A stretch of DNA of 64,000 bases from Dermanyssus gallinae (GCA_003439945.1 QVRM01005605.1:175001-239000), one strand, 5' to 3'. Counted from the stretch's first letter, positions 11,157 to 22,639 are shown. Translations and numbers: made by a program. The notes: generated from the letters alone by a model not told the origin.

Positions 11157-12046
11157 TTAATACTCAGTGAACTTCCCGTTAAGTCGGATAACCTCAAAAA
11201 TGCGGTTTGGTATAGTGTTGAACAAATTTTGGATGACGTCCTGCGAGAGCTCGTCCCAAGCCCCGAAAATTGTTTTTCGTCGGTTGAAACTTATCGTGCG
11301 AGCCAGCTCCATATATTCTGGATAATATTAAGATCAGGTGGTAATGCAGGCCAGCGTAGGACCTCAATGTGACGTTGGTCGAACCAGCTTCCGATCAGCT
11401 TAGCGGTGTGAATCTGGGCGTTATCGTGTTGAAAAACGAAGTCTGGCTCTCCCATCAGCTTAAAATGCGCCGATTGCTCCTTTAGTAAATCCCTATGGCG
11501 CGTCGAATAAACGCGACCGTCTAAAAACACAATCGACGACTTTGTATGATACCCGACAGTGGCCCAAATCACCACTGGACCGCCACCTGAGTGACGTTTT
11601 GACAAAATTCGTTCTTCCTTGCGGATATCGTGCAAATATTAGTTAAAACGATCCGGTTCATCAAAGTTAAACTTTTTCATCTAAAAAGAGCACTCTGGGC
11701 CACTCAGTGGTCCCTGACATCGTATCGTGGGCACTGAGTGGTCCATGACATCGTATCGTGGGCACTCAGTGGTCCATGACATCGTATCGTGAGCACTCAG
11801 TGGTCTATGACATCGTATCGTGGGCGAAGCCAAGACGAGCTTTCATCGGTCAGCGGTCAATCGTTGCTTTTCTTGTGTTTTTTCTCTCGTGAGCCAATGT
11901 GTCTTCCTGAGGAAGTTTTGCACATTTCGCACGTTGGTTTGCACGTCGGCCGCCGCCGCAATTGCTCTCGCCGAGGGCGCAGAGTATGACGCTTTCTTCA
12001 GAATTGCTGCTTGCTTCGTTCGTTTTTCGCGGTGTAGCTGCGTCAA
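11157..12046 (-). pseudogene. Tc3-like transposase pseudogene
   Basis: Read on the minus strand, an N-terminal basic region compatible with a helix-turn-helix (frame at 11843-12046) is followed by a region with VLFLDEK, corresponding to the first catalytic Asp. Then come SGGGPVVIWATVGYH, the second catalytic Asp in FQHDNAQIHT, and WPALPPDLNIIQNIWSWLAR, where the usual third acidic residue of the PDLNPIENLW motif is Gln. The C-terminus IPNRIFEVIRLNGKF with TAA at 11157-11159 matches the Tc3 ending. At least one frameshift after LDEK, stops, and a 31-bp tandem expansion (11701-11824) break it. Confidence 0.9.
11701..11824. repeat. 31-bp tandem repeat, four copies, inside the Tc3-like transposase
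   Basis: Four back-to-back units of 31 bp start at 11701, 11732, 11763 and 11794 (CACTCAGTGGTCCATGACAT then CGTATCGTGGG) and differ by one to three bases. On the minus strand a unit encodes HDTMSGTTEWP, which sits exactly where Tc3-like transposases have the stretch just before the first catalytic Asp. The array therefore arose by local duplication of coding sequence. A 31-bp unit also shifts the frame. There are no spacers, so it is not a CRISPR array. Confidence 0.95.
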
Positions 12047-12132
12047 ATATTGGGATCCCGTGTTTCAAAGTAATCCGAGACCCCAAATGTCGATGAAAGT
12101 CTTTGCTGTTACTCTATGAGCATGTAGCACTG

Positions 12133-13990
12133 TAGTCGTTGCACGATTGGTTACAATAAATGCGCGTAATGTGGCAATAGTTAAAAAAAAAATAAGAAGT
12201 ATGGCCTTTTACTTTTTTCAGCGAGTGTATATATATAGAACGTGCATTTCACTAAATGCACGTGCATCAACTCATATCACCAATGATAGAGGCAGCAATG
12301 ACCCTAAAGAAGAAATTGCCTTAAATATATTCCTCGCACCGGTCCGAGAGTCTCTAATAATATTGTCACGAAACTATGTCTATTATATAGACTAGAGTAT
12401 TTTCTTGTCTATTTCCGCATGTTCCGCGACCCACCCAGCGGCGGTGGACTTAGTGCGTAAATATGAAGGCGCTGCGGTGAAAGACACTGCAGTGTCCCCG
12501 GTTTAAACATTTACCATGTCATCAGGAAGGTTTTGTAACTTCAGCGGGACTTTTATCGTTTTCGAGCTCAGGCACTCTTGGTTCTAAAGTGAAATGCAGC
12601 CTCGCTCCTTTAAACGTTCGTTGAAAGATGTCATTTAGCATGCCTCTAATATTAACCAGCTCTTCCTGGGCAGCATAGCGGCCATCCATCACAGTCTCAG
12701 CTCTACACATCGCACAAGAGAAGATTGGCCCTCCTTCCCTTAAGTGACTGATGCTGAAAATTATGGGATCCAGCATAATATGACTAAATGTGGGGAAAGC
12801 AGGGTTTTAAACTTTCAAACTAGCGTATCTTGTGTGGCTAAGAACCCACGAACTCTCTTGAAGGGACGTTATTCAAAACCTCTTTCGGAAATCTTGAAAA
12901 TCTTGTGACGGCTCAGCATCTGTTGTCTGAGGTGTTCCTTTAATCGAACAGCGTCAATCGTTATGCTCACTGATTCCTCTGCCTTCCTTCTCATTATTGA
13001 AGTCTCAAGTCGTATAGTGCCTTCGACCAGAGATTGGGGCTAAACTGGTTCAATAATGTCGCGTAACATACTGGGGCAAGTCGATAGCGCTCCAATTTCC
13101 GATGGGCACCTGTAGTGTTTGTGTGTCCTCCGTTGGTGAATAATGTGTCCGACGCCTGCGCTGGCTAGTTCACGATAGCCGAAGGCGTACGTTCGGAGAC
13201 CGTTGCTTCTTATGCTGGCGGTCGATTATGGCTCCAGTCCCCGCTGATAAGACCATCCGGTCTCACCCTTTCTGCCTGGTGACCTGTTCGTCAGAGGGAC
13301 AACCAGACTGACTTCCCAAAGCCGAACGACCTCTTGTTGGTGACTCACATGTTCGCAGCAACGACCACTGCAAGGGCGCATGACGTCTAAAGTTTCGTGT
13401 CCGCAAAACAAAGCCAGGTGAGGTCCGTAGCACGTACAAGAACTTTTGCACTCCTATACCGTGCCGGAGCAGAAAGTATGCTTATTGTGTCGATATTGTC
13501 CAGCTGCTGGAAAACACGGGATAATTGTTCTCCCTCTTCGATCAGTACCGAGCCGATAATCTCAAGAACAAACACCGCCGCATCCAGTAGGTACAACTCA
13601 CACTGATTCTTTACAAGGATGTCTTGGAGCTTACTGTTAAACTCAGGGGTCAGCTGCTATCTTTCTTCGTCCGCGAAACCTTATAGGAATAGCTCGTAAT
13701 TGGAAGGGTTAAACCACAATCCGCAGCATTACTTAAACGCTCTAGGACTATTATTGTTTCGGGGCAAACGCGAAGAAACGTTGTCAAAATGGGTTCCATC
13801 GCCAAGGTAGAATAGAGAACCATGGATATCGCCTACTTAACGAATTGATGCAGAAGCAGGTTAAACGCAGGAGAAGCCGCTCCGTTTCCCGATGCTGACG
13901 ACCGGCCGATGACGTGATTTCAACCTCACCAAAACATTAAAAGAGTCAACCTGCTGTATGCTGTACATGTGGATTGTTGTATAGCGGGCC
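12133..13990. other. Unresolved, possibly old retroelement sequence
   Basis: Minus-strand frames at 12522-12776 (contains CAMCRAETVMDG) and 13387-13596 are protein-like. Around 13330-13420 a neighbouring frame gives FCGHETLDVMRPC, which could be a degraded zinc knuckle of a LINE ORF1. The match is too weak to name. No other feature is seen. Confidence 0.25.
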
Positions 13991-13999
13991 GGGTGCGCT

Positions 14000-16141
14000 T
14001 AGAAACCTCAACTTTGAGTCAAACGGGGCCCTCGATTGTTTAAGTATGTATATTGTATATTGTCTAGATGGACGGCCGTGAGGTCGTCGAGTTCGCGCTG
14101 CACCAGGTAGAAAGGTACGACGTGCCTTGAGCATGACCAGACCGCTAGCAAGACGATAGGGGAAGGTATCACAACGTCCTGTGCACGAGCAGGAGGGTGC
14201 TTTGCCATCATTTTACCGATCGATTTCTCCGTTACAGGCACAATCGTATCATCGAATGATAAGATTTTAACTCTATTTCTAAGCACTCGGTACATTAAAA
14301 CCTATGAAGAGCTTTTGAGCGGCCATCTAAGCGCGGGCTTTATCCTTCGGTGCACGTTTGCCTCAACCCTCGACCTCCTGTTTACCATATTATTTCTGAA
14401 AATATTTTGTACGGTTTTATTGCTTTTCCCCTCGGAACCTCTGTTTTCGTGTTTACACCCCCTTGCTTTGGGAATGACTATTAAGGTCGCTTCCCTTCAG
14501 CCTGTAGAATTTCCCCAGTGTTTAAGCTCATTCCTTAACAATTCATTTCCATGCGTTTTCTCCCGTAGTGCTTTGCCGGTTGTTTCCATCACTTCCCTGA
14601 GAGTGATTGCTCTCATTATCCAGACCCTAGACTTCTCTGTCGTCTGATCCTAGGGGCCTTCATATTCTAGCAGGGCTTTCGGAGTTGTATCGACCCGGCC
14701 AATATCCTCCCGAAATGTTTGACTAGCCTGCGTGTCTCTACTAAGCATTGCTTCCGCCTCAGCCATGTATGTGGCCGTTCTTCAGCCTCCCTGATTGCTG
14801 CCTTCTATTCTTTTACCAGTACCCTTGCTTTTCTTCCTTTTACGACATTCTAACCAACCGTTTAACCAACGAAGCCAATGGCCGCATACCCGGAACGGTT
14901 TTTACATATTCCCGCGTCGATCTATTGGCCTGCTTGGCTACCCTGCACCGCTATTTACTAAGGTCTTCCACTTCTCGTGTGCACTGGCAGCATCGCAAAA
15001 TTGACTGAGCCTTTAATGAACCAGACTACGTTCGTAGCAATCTATTTGAGCTGCCCCTGGCACCGGGAGTACCCTGTTAAGCCCTTGTAATGGGATAAAA
15101 CCGTTAGCCCTTCTTCCTGAGCCTTCCCTCCTCCCTCGCTCTTGAATATTACTCTTAATTTTTACCCAGATGCCCATCGGTAAGTGTTTTCTAAGTCCCA
15201 CACTTTACTACCTAGCAGCCGACCTTATTCAGTAAATCTGGCAAGGCTACCGTTCCTTCCAAATCAATTCTGTCTAACCTCGCAATAGAGTCCCCTCCTA
15301 CAATCATTGGAGCCTTTCTTGGTAACGCTTCTATACCTTACAAGAAGCGCTCAATCATCTTTAATGTTGACTCCGTCCCCGCCGGTTGCACATAGGTGGC
15401 CACTATTTCTAGTTTAGATGACGTTACTGCGATCAGACTTCCCGCTACTATTTCTACGCTTGTTCTCCCGCAAATGGTGTAACGAAGACTGATACTTCTC
15501 CGCTTAGTTTACCTGGATTCTCTCTACCTAACGTCAATGCATGGTACCCACAAAATCCTCATATATCAAACTCTGCTCTCGTGTTAAGGTCTTCGTCAAA
15601 ATAAGTATATTTACCCCTCTGTATACGTCGTCCCCGAGCAGTTCTACATTACTATCTGAATGCCCGCATCCACTACTGGACCTTGCTGGATCTGCTGGTT
15701 CTCGTACGCAAAGGACCTGTTCACTGTTGTTTTCAGATGTCAGGTCGACTTGGGACATGAGGACGATGTCGTTGCACGATCTGCGCTTCTGTTCTGTTGT
15801 GTAGGTTTGGCGCTATCAGTGTCATTGGTCGTGAGTTGCAGCATCGGCAAGGTGGCTAATGGGGCACCCATTAGTTCTCCCATGAAGAAGTTTGGAGTAA
15901 TTTCCTGAATGGTCCTAGCCACCGTTTGCGCGATGATATATTGCAACATCGGCATAATCGTTGAAATCACCTGTTGCACTTTATCCTCCACTTCTAGCAG
16001 AGGCACGTGCTGCCCACTCAAATCAGTTCCGAAGGTTTTAGGTGGGCCACTTCTTATTGCTGGATCCTTTGGTGGTTCGGAGTTTCTCTTCTCGGGTGCC
16101 ACACTTTCTGCATCTCGGTTTGGTTTTGCAGTTGGCTGCAA
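14000..16141 (-). mobile_element. R1-like LINE relic: ORF1 end and endonuclease region
   Basis: On the minus strand a 133-codon frame (16141-15740) resembles a Pro/Gln/Ser-rich ORF1 C-terminus. It is followed, after frameshifts, by a segment near 15420-15230 reading EIVATYVQPAGTES and then MIVGGDSIARLDR, which resembles the apurinic-type endonuclease domain of R1/jockey-group LINEs. Further minus frames to about 14000 look like linker sequence (for example EKSRVWIMRAITLREVMETT). No RT catalytic box was found. Stops and frameshifts are many. Assignment rests on motif recall and the ORF1-endonuclease order. Confidence 0.5.
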
Positions 16142-16176
16142 AATGATCCATGTTGAAAGTATGGAAATTTAGGTTT

Positions 16177-16180
<4 letters not shown>

Positions 16181-16235
<55 letters not shown>
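16181..16235. repeat. (TA)n microsatellite
   Basis: Pure TA run directly abutting the 5' end of the LINE fragment that starts at 16236. Confidence 0.97.
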
Positions 16236-16238
<3 letters not shown>

Positions 16239-17416
16239 GCCTATACGGATGACCTAGCAATCATGGTCAAGGCCCGAACAGCAGAAGAATTGGAGCTAGC
16301 CGCTAACAAATCGCTCAAGGCAGTCGAAAGATGAATGGAGGGAGCTGAACTGGAACTAGCGTCTAACTAACGAAAGAAGCACTGCAGAGAGATTAATCTA
16401 CGACTGCAGGGAACGAGTATTAGATTCACCAAGGAGGTGAGATACCTAGGCGCCCAGCTAGACCGGGGACTCACAGGAGTGCCCCACCTGAAGAAGGCAA
16501 TCGAAAAGGCAAGCAAAGCGGCAAACCATATTGCCAAAATCATGTCAAATATCTACAGACCTAGCAGGAAGAAGACCTCAAGGAGAAGGCTGGTCATGTC
16601 AGTGGCGGAATCCATCGTCTTGTACGCTGCACCGGTATAGTTAAAAAAAAGAGCGGAGAAATGCATCGCAAAGGCCTACTCAGAAGAGCCCAACGGGTAC
16701 CGGCTCTTCGCATCACACAGGCCTACAAGATCGTGAGCACGGCGGCAACTTTGGTTTTGGCAGGGACCCCGCCCCGGGACTTCAAAGCAGATGAAAGACG
16801 AATACTGTAGGAGCGTGGTCCAGATAGGACGACAAAGGAAGCAAAGGAAGAGGAAACGAAAGTAACACTTCTGCGATGGCAAGTAGAATGGGAGAGCCTC
16901 AGGAAAAACGAGGCGGGAGCCAAGGTCCGCGATCTGATACCGAACATCGAGAAATGGCTAAATAGGCCCGGAGGTGACATAGACTATTTCCTAACGCAAA
17001 TAGTCACCGGGCACGGAGATTTCCAGGACTTTTTATACAGGATCGGTAAGGCGCCTTCGGACACGTGCATGTTCTGCACGCTAGGCGTCAAAGATGACGC
17101 GGCACATACTCTCCTAGAATGCCCGTGCTGGGAAGAGGCTAGACGTAAAGCAAGCAACAGTGTGAGAGATAGTTGGACGAACGCGGGTGCCCAGAGACTT
17201 AAACACCCACTCGTGCTCCTGAGAGATGGGCTAGCCCAATTCATGGATTTCATTTGCTCGGAACCAGCAGCATGGACCCTTGGAGCAGCAGTTGCACGAG
17301 AGGTGCTGACAATGAAGTAACTATGCGGGACGCAGAGAAGAGCGAGTTACGACAGGATTAGCACAAGGAGATGAAATGATTTTCTCTCGTCACAAGGCAC
17401 GCCAGTGGGAGAGCAG
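16236..17416 (+). mobile_element. R1-like LINE, 5'-truncated 3' half, inserted in (TA)n
   Basis: The fragment begins inside the RT domain with AYTDDLAIMVKART: the catalytic Asp pair is kept, with Thr in place of the usual Ala of YADD. A TGA follows VER where Trp is expected. Then come the conserved RYLGAQLDRGLTGVPH and RRLVMSVAESIVLYAAPV blocks (16437-16640). After a frameshift an open stretch runs to 17320 and contains LIPNIEKWLNR, FLTQIVTGHGDFQDFLYRIG and the zinc motif CMFC...AHTLLECPCW, typical of R1-clade ORF2 C-termini. Both ends meet (TA)n tracts (16181-16235, 17417-17442), suggesting insertion into a microsatellite. Confidence 0.88.
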
Positions 17417-17442
17417 ATATATATATATATATATATATATAT
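17417..17442. repeat. (AT)n microsatellite at LINE 3' end
   Basis: AT run immediately after the LINE 3' region. It is either the remainder of the target tract or a LINE tail. Confidence 0.95.
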
Positions 17443-17925
17443 TAACAGTTGCCATTCCGCAGTGCAACTCAGTCGTTACTCTACTAGAAAAAGTGCTGTT
17501 TCACATTTATTGGTCTTTTCTAGTAGCCGCGTCTACGTCTCAATTCCTTTAGGCTGAGTTTATTCGATTAACAGACGTATATCTAAAGTTTCTAATTCCT
17601 ATAGAAGCAAGTTAATCTTACAGTTCTAATTCATCTCTTTATTTGCTATTAAGGTTTGTTCTATTCGATTCTTGTTGTGTATTATGTCCGTACAGCTACA
17701 CGATCATGGGACGCTGGATACGGTGTCGCTATGTGCACGCCCGCAAGTGGCTATCGTATACCCCGAGCTTTCGATATTAACCATCGAGGTCTGGCAGCCA
17801 ATGAGGTTTGAACACCGGCAAACGAACTTAGAACATCGTACGCTGTTACGGATCCTACTTACGAATGAGGCCGCTTGTATCTTTACAATAAATGATTAAT
17901 GTGTCTAATGCCATCTAAGAGCTTT
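17443..17925. other. Unassigned DNA
   Basis: Nothing recognised. Confidence 0.4.
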
Positions 17926-18050
17926 CTTTATACGACGGACCCCAGTGAATACAAATGTGCAACGGTGAGGATCGAACCCGTACACCCTTGTGTACGGGCA
18001 TCCGGTCCAAAGCGCACGCAAATGCAGCACGCCACCACCGGGCTCGAACC
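17926..18050 (-). mobile_element. SINE-A copy 3 (tRNA-like half)
   Basis: On the minus strand the copy begins GTTCGAGCCCGGTGGTGGCG, keeps box B (GGGTTCGATCC, 17969-17979) and the following CACCGTTGCACATTTGTATT block, and stops near GGGGTCCGTC. The tail present in copies 2, 4 and 5 is missing and I found no target duplication. The spacing between box A and box B is altered by a local CGTACAC inverted duplication. Confidence 0.75.
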
Positions 18051-18875
18051 TCCGGAGTCGTCGACTGAACTTTTTTTTATTAGAGACACAGCAGGTAAAA
18101 TCAGCAGCCGGCCGCCATGCACAACGTAACAACGAAGGCTCAGCCAAAACAATCGACTGATAGTCAGCATGAGATTCTTCTGCATAAGCTCCACCTATCT
18201 CGTGGTAGTTAGCAGGCTACCAATGGACGCCGAGCAGTGGGGACCTGGCAGACCAGCAGATCGTTGCATGCGTCGAACACGCGATTGTTCTTATCGGATG
18301 TGAAACGACGTCAAGGGCATTCACAACAAATACCTCCGAGTGTCTGCCTCATTAAAATGTGTCGACCAAGCAATGATTGTTCCAATGAATGACCAGTTCA
18401 CTGGTATTTGTTCTCGCAACGACTTCGACGCACAAATAACCTGCAGGCACGCTATTAATCTGCATGAGACACCTGGGTTACGGATAAGAGCGTTTTGTTG
18501 TTTTTCCTACTTTTTTACCATTCTTCTTCTCTCTCCCCTCTCATCTCTCTCTCTCTCGCTCTCTATCTATCTCTCAACCGTTTCTCTCTCTATTTTTCTG
18601 TGAGTCGTCAACTTCGAAGGAAATCTGCAGCGAAAAAGTCTGCGATTTTGCAAAGCAAAAAGATCACCTTTGTCAAAATGAGATGAGGTCGTTTGTGGCG
18701 CGTCACGCATCTCACGGTCTCAACCGTATTACGGCCTAGGATTGCCCATAGATCTGCTTGATACGGCTATGATATTATGTAAAGTGTCATTTGATGTGTG
18801 CCCAAAATTGCAGCGCATATTAAAAGGAGCCATCTGTTGAGATCGTAAACACGCCTACCGTGTTGCGGTTGATCC
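18051..18875. other. Unassigned DNA with CT-rich tract
   Basis: A CT/CTAT-rich tract lies at about 18527-18600. Nothing else is recognised. Confidence 0.45.
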
Positions 18876-19110
18876 TATTTTTGTTGTTGTTGTTGTTGTT
18901 GTTGTAGTTGTTGCTGTTATTGCTGTTACTTTAGTTGTAGTTGTGGTTGTTGTTGTGGTTGTTGTACCTGCCCGCCAGCCACAGCCCATAGCGCAGTTAT
19001 CGTCGTCGGCGTCGCCATCGTCACTAATGTTGTCATTAGTCGTTGGTGATGATGATGATGATGTTGCTGCTGCTGCTGATGTTGTTGTAGATGTTGTTAT
19101 TTCTATCTGT
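18876..19110. repeat. Degenerate (TTG)n / (GAT)n array
   Basis: TTG steps at 18881-18967, then GATGATGATG and GCTGCTGCTG steps at 19047-19100. All open frames here are low-complexity. Confidence 0.9.
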
Positions 19111-19302
19111 TCCTGCACTGCGTGTTGTCACGTACAGGACACAATTCGTGTCGCGAGTCCTACCTACTACGGCATCTACTACAAACGCCGTTGCTGTCCC
19201 CCCCTGCCCCCCCCCCCGCCCTGCCGAACTACCCCACTCAGATATGCTGGCTACGTGCAACCATTTAATCGCCATTGACGACGGTCGTTTTATCTCAGAG
19301 GG

Positions 19303-19435
19303 CGGGGGCGGGGGAGTGACAGAGCCGAGATAGGCAAGGCGGACTTGGGGGGAGTGACAGAGCCGAGATAGGCTAGGGGAACTTGGGGGGGTGGAACAGA
19401 GCCGAGGTAGGCAAGGCGGGCTTGGGGGTATGGTT
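19303..19435. repeat. G-rich ~39-bp tandem repeat, three copies
   Basis: GAGTGACAGAGCCGAGATAG followed by GC..GGACTTGGGG recurs at 19314 and 19352, with a diverged third copy near 19392. The repeated G4-G7 runs could form G-quadruplexes. Confidence 0.88.
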
Positions 19436-19489
19436 ATGGGGATGGAAGCGGCGTACATGTTTGTATGACTGACTGCATGTATGACGCGT

Positions 19490-20095
19490 GTATGGCGCTG
19501 TGTGAGTGCGCTCTCGGCGGCGTCCTGGAGCGACGGACCGACCGGGCCGTGCGGCCCAAAATTGACTAGCGTCGTGTAGCGAGAATTCATTTAACTCGCA
19601 CCTGTGGGCCTCGTCTGCTTGGCGCAGCGATCACGACTCGCACGCTCGCTCGCCCGCCCGCCACCACCGTCTACATCACTTCGGATCTCCGCCGTCATTC
19701 TCGCCGCCAAATGTAGCCGTTCGCTGGCTGTTCCCGTCTCCGATCTCGTACGTTGGTCAGTCAAGTCAGCTCCGCTGATTCTGCTGTTCCTGCCGCTACT
19801 GCTGCCGCTGCTGCAGCACGGGTGGAGCACGTGAGAGGCCCTCAGGCCGTCGGGCCGCCACCGCCGCCTTCAGTCCTCACAGTCGGGTCAGACCTCGAAG
19901 CCAGCCACGACTGCTCACGACGTGCGAGGGGCAAATGCGCAAACGCATTTGCTCGCAAACACGGTGAGACGATGCAGCGGCGCTGTGACGGGCGTCGTCT
20001 GGAGTCTGTGGCCTCAAGTCGCGGGGGGGGGGGGGCAAGGGCCATCGCAACCAATGCCCAAGTCGCGCTGACGCGCGAAAAAAAAGCGCCCTCGT
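19490..20095. other. GC- and CpG-rich island
   Basis: Notably richer in G, C and CpG than the surroundings, with a 14-bp G run near 20021-20034. It may be a promoter or 5' untranslated region of an undetected gene. I see no TATA box in the right context, no initiator that I trust, and no recognisable coding frame. Confidence 0.3.
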
Positions 20096-20230
20096 AGCTG
20101 TTGCAGTGGCAGCATTTCTCTTCGTTAAATTGCTTTACTTGTTGCATTTGTGCCCCCATTGAAGACTACGCCCCCTATTCCACCTTCTGAACATCCGTTA
20201 ATTTTTCCCACAAAGCGATTTAGCACTTTC

Positions 20231-20450
<220 letters not shown>

Positions 20451-21754
20451 GGATAACAGCAATTGTTATTGCTGTTATCCCTCGATCGCAACAGAGTCGA
20501 GTACTACATTTGTATTCATTCCTTTGTGCACGTACACAATTGGCGCATGTAGAGTTGTGGCGCTGGTGTAAATATGCGCGCCACTAAAGTGAAGCAACAA
20601 TTGCCACTCATTTCTGTTGCACTGCCACAGGCGATCCTGCTCTGTTGCTGTTGTTCCGTTTAGAGTGTGGTCGTCATTGATTGTTGCCTCTTGCGCTCCA
20701 ATGTATCTTTTTTTTACGGTTTGTATTTGCCATATATATATGAATATTGCTGTTAGCACTATTATACTTTAATGACTTTGTATCATTGCCATTGTGTAGT
20801 TTAAACAATTGTTGTGAACCTGACACACGCATCGTTTACTGCCTCTTTACGTCTCGTCCCATGGCACCCATGCTATTAAAAGCGTTCAGACAAAAAATAA
20901 TATATTTACTTGCTTTTTAATATAGTGCAATACACTATGCATCTTAAGATGTTTTTTAGAAACGTATTAATACCTATGCTGAGTAGAACCGACGTCTTTA
21001 ACGCAACGGGTACATAGTATTAACACCTTGAAAACGTGAAGAATTTTTTTTCTACTTAATCGGGCTTTAAGCGAGCTGTGCAGACTTACCTGAGCTGTGG
21101 CGCAAGTCTGCAAACGTCTTCTTTGTCTCAGGAGAGGCTATTGCCGTTCGACTATACGGTAGGTTCAGTATAGTGCACCTTTTAATTTATGCGTGGAACG
21201 TATCTCTGCCATCCCTACATCTTTTCCCACATATGGTCCCACATGTCCTGCATGTTCGCCGGTGCTTTAAGGAGCTGAGCGGATGTAGACCATAAGGATA
21301 AACCGCTACACCGCATAGTGTGCACACGAAGGGCTGGCAGAGGAAGGATCCTATCCTGACGATATAATGCAAATTAGAGATGTTTATTTTTTAATCTCTA
21401 GTCTCATTTATAGTTTCTGCTGTTAGAATTTCGATATCCACAAACATTGTGACTTTAATTTATTACAAAAAATAGGGCTGCATTCAGTATTCACAAGCCG
21501 CGTCTTTTCGGTATTCTTTGCGGCCACGGAGGAAAGGGACGTTCGGCTGTCCCAAGAGGCCATTGAGCTTGGCCAAAAGGAACTCTTCCGTTGTGGATCA
21601 CGAAATGGATCCGAGCGTTGTCAGGCTATAATACCTGACGAACCATATCGGCTGACTTGCATATTGACGATGTTTTGTCGCGTGTCCAGCTTGAGCTACC
21701 GCGTCCAGACCCCGGAGCCTCCGTTCCGTTTAGAGGCAGAGCTGGTACTACGCT
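20451..21754. other. Unassigned DNA
   Basis: A short inverted repeat GGGATAACAGCAAT / ATTGCTGTTATCCC at about 20450-20481 is the only structure seen. No gene. Confidence 0.4.
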
Positions 21755-21968
21755 TCGGTTATTAGTCCTAAAAAAATCCTTTCGGGGCTGATTCTCAGCC
21801 AAGATTTAACATTCATGGGACTGCTTTTCGCATTGCTTCATAGACGGACCCCCATAAATACAAATGTGCAACGGTGGGGCTCGAACCCGCGCATCTATGT
21901 GTCTCCTCCGGTTGCGAGGCGTAGACGCATGCCACCACGCCATTAGGCCCGACTCGGTTATTAGTCCT
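21755..21968 (-). mobile_element. SINE-A copy 4, full-length, with perfect 15-bp target duplication
   Basis: The 184-bp insert 21770-21953, read on minus, begins GTCGGGCC, carries box A (TGGCGTGGTGGC) and box B (GGGTTCGAGCC), then the family block GGGGGTCCGTCTATGAAGCA. It ends GGCTGAGAATCAGCCCCGAA followed by AGGATTTTTTT. The terminal T-run can serve as a Pol III terminator. Direct repeats TCGGTTATTAGTCCT at 21755-21769 and 21954-21968 are identical, which implies a rather recent insertion. Confidence 0.93.
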
Positions 21969-21998
21969 GTGGTGGACTAACTGAACAACGCGACCCAC

Positions 21999-22388
21999 CT
22001 GCTTCTCAAGGCTCTCCGTAGATCCTCTCGAATCCAATAGTAGTACTGCACCAGAATGAAGATATGGCTCACACCGACCGCTAACACGAGAAACGAAATC
22101 ACCTCGATAGTGATTAACGTGGCGGACCCGCGCACGCAAGAAAAGATGTATTTAAGTAAAACAAAAATATTTCGCTTTTGTTGCCTTGGAAATGTTACTA
22201 ATTGCGCCCTTGACAAGGTTCTGTTCCTTCCAAATTTTTCAATGAGAATATTGATAGGTATTTGAGAGGCAAACAAAAAGTAGTAGCGTACGGACGCCAC
22301 CGATATGTGCAGTAATGGTAAGATCGTGATAAGTGTCCCGGAATAATCACATTGGACTTGCAAGGGTTCAGAAGGAGGAGGTTCCGGG
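21999..22388 (-). CDS. Candidate internal exon of a multi-pass membrane protein
   Basis: The minus strand is open from about 22420 to 21977. A possible acceptor (GCGCAG) ends beside 22388. A strong donor (AGCAG/GTGGGT) follows 21999. The 130 codons between predict two hydrophobic stretches, one around SGTLITILPLLHISVASV and one around ATLITIEVISFLVLAVGVSH, separated by a basic loop (TFPRQQKRN) and followed by a charged IREDLRRALR. This looks like a membrane protein such as a receptor or transporter, but I cannot name a family. Splice sites are by eye. Confidence 0.35.
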
Positions 22389-22639
22389 CTGCGCGGCTGT
22401 TTCGTCGGTTCACGTCGCTCTTACGGGATGCTTTGCCATCTCAAGAAGGTGGCAACACAAGTTTTCGTAGAAAGCCGAAGTTATGGAGACTCCTGGCAGT
22501 CTCATCTGCCACAAGTCGTTGACACAAGTCGAATACGTTGACAAGTCGCGTGTAATATATCCGCTAGCAATATATTGCTTTAGTTTGATTATTTCCAATG
22601 ATGTCGTGACGGTCGGTGGCTGGGCGCCCTCCACTTGAT
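22389..22639. other. Unassigned DNA
   Basis: Nothing recognised. Confidence 0.4.

Larger units (their letters stand above)
10953..12132 (-). mobile_element. Decayed Tc3-like DNA transposon, 1,180 bp
   Basis: Inverted terminal repeats at 10953-11062 and about 12023-12132 start with CAGTG and align without gaps, about 90 of 110 bases matching by eye. The right end is followed by TA and the left is preceded by CA, consistent with a TA target duplication that has mutated on one side. Between them lies a minus-strand transposase pseudogene. The whole anatomy (TA target, CAGTG terminus, single transposase) fits the Tc1/Tc3 group. Confidence 0.92.

Noticed and set aside
11701..11824. CRISPR-like array
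   Set aside because: The four units are contiguous with no spacers, lie in transposase coding sequence, and the DNA is eukaryotic.
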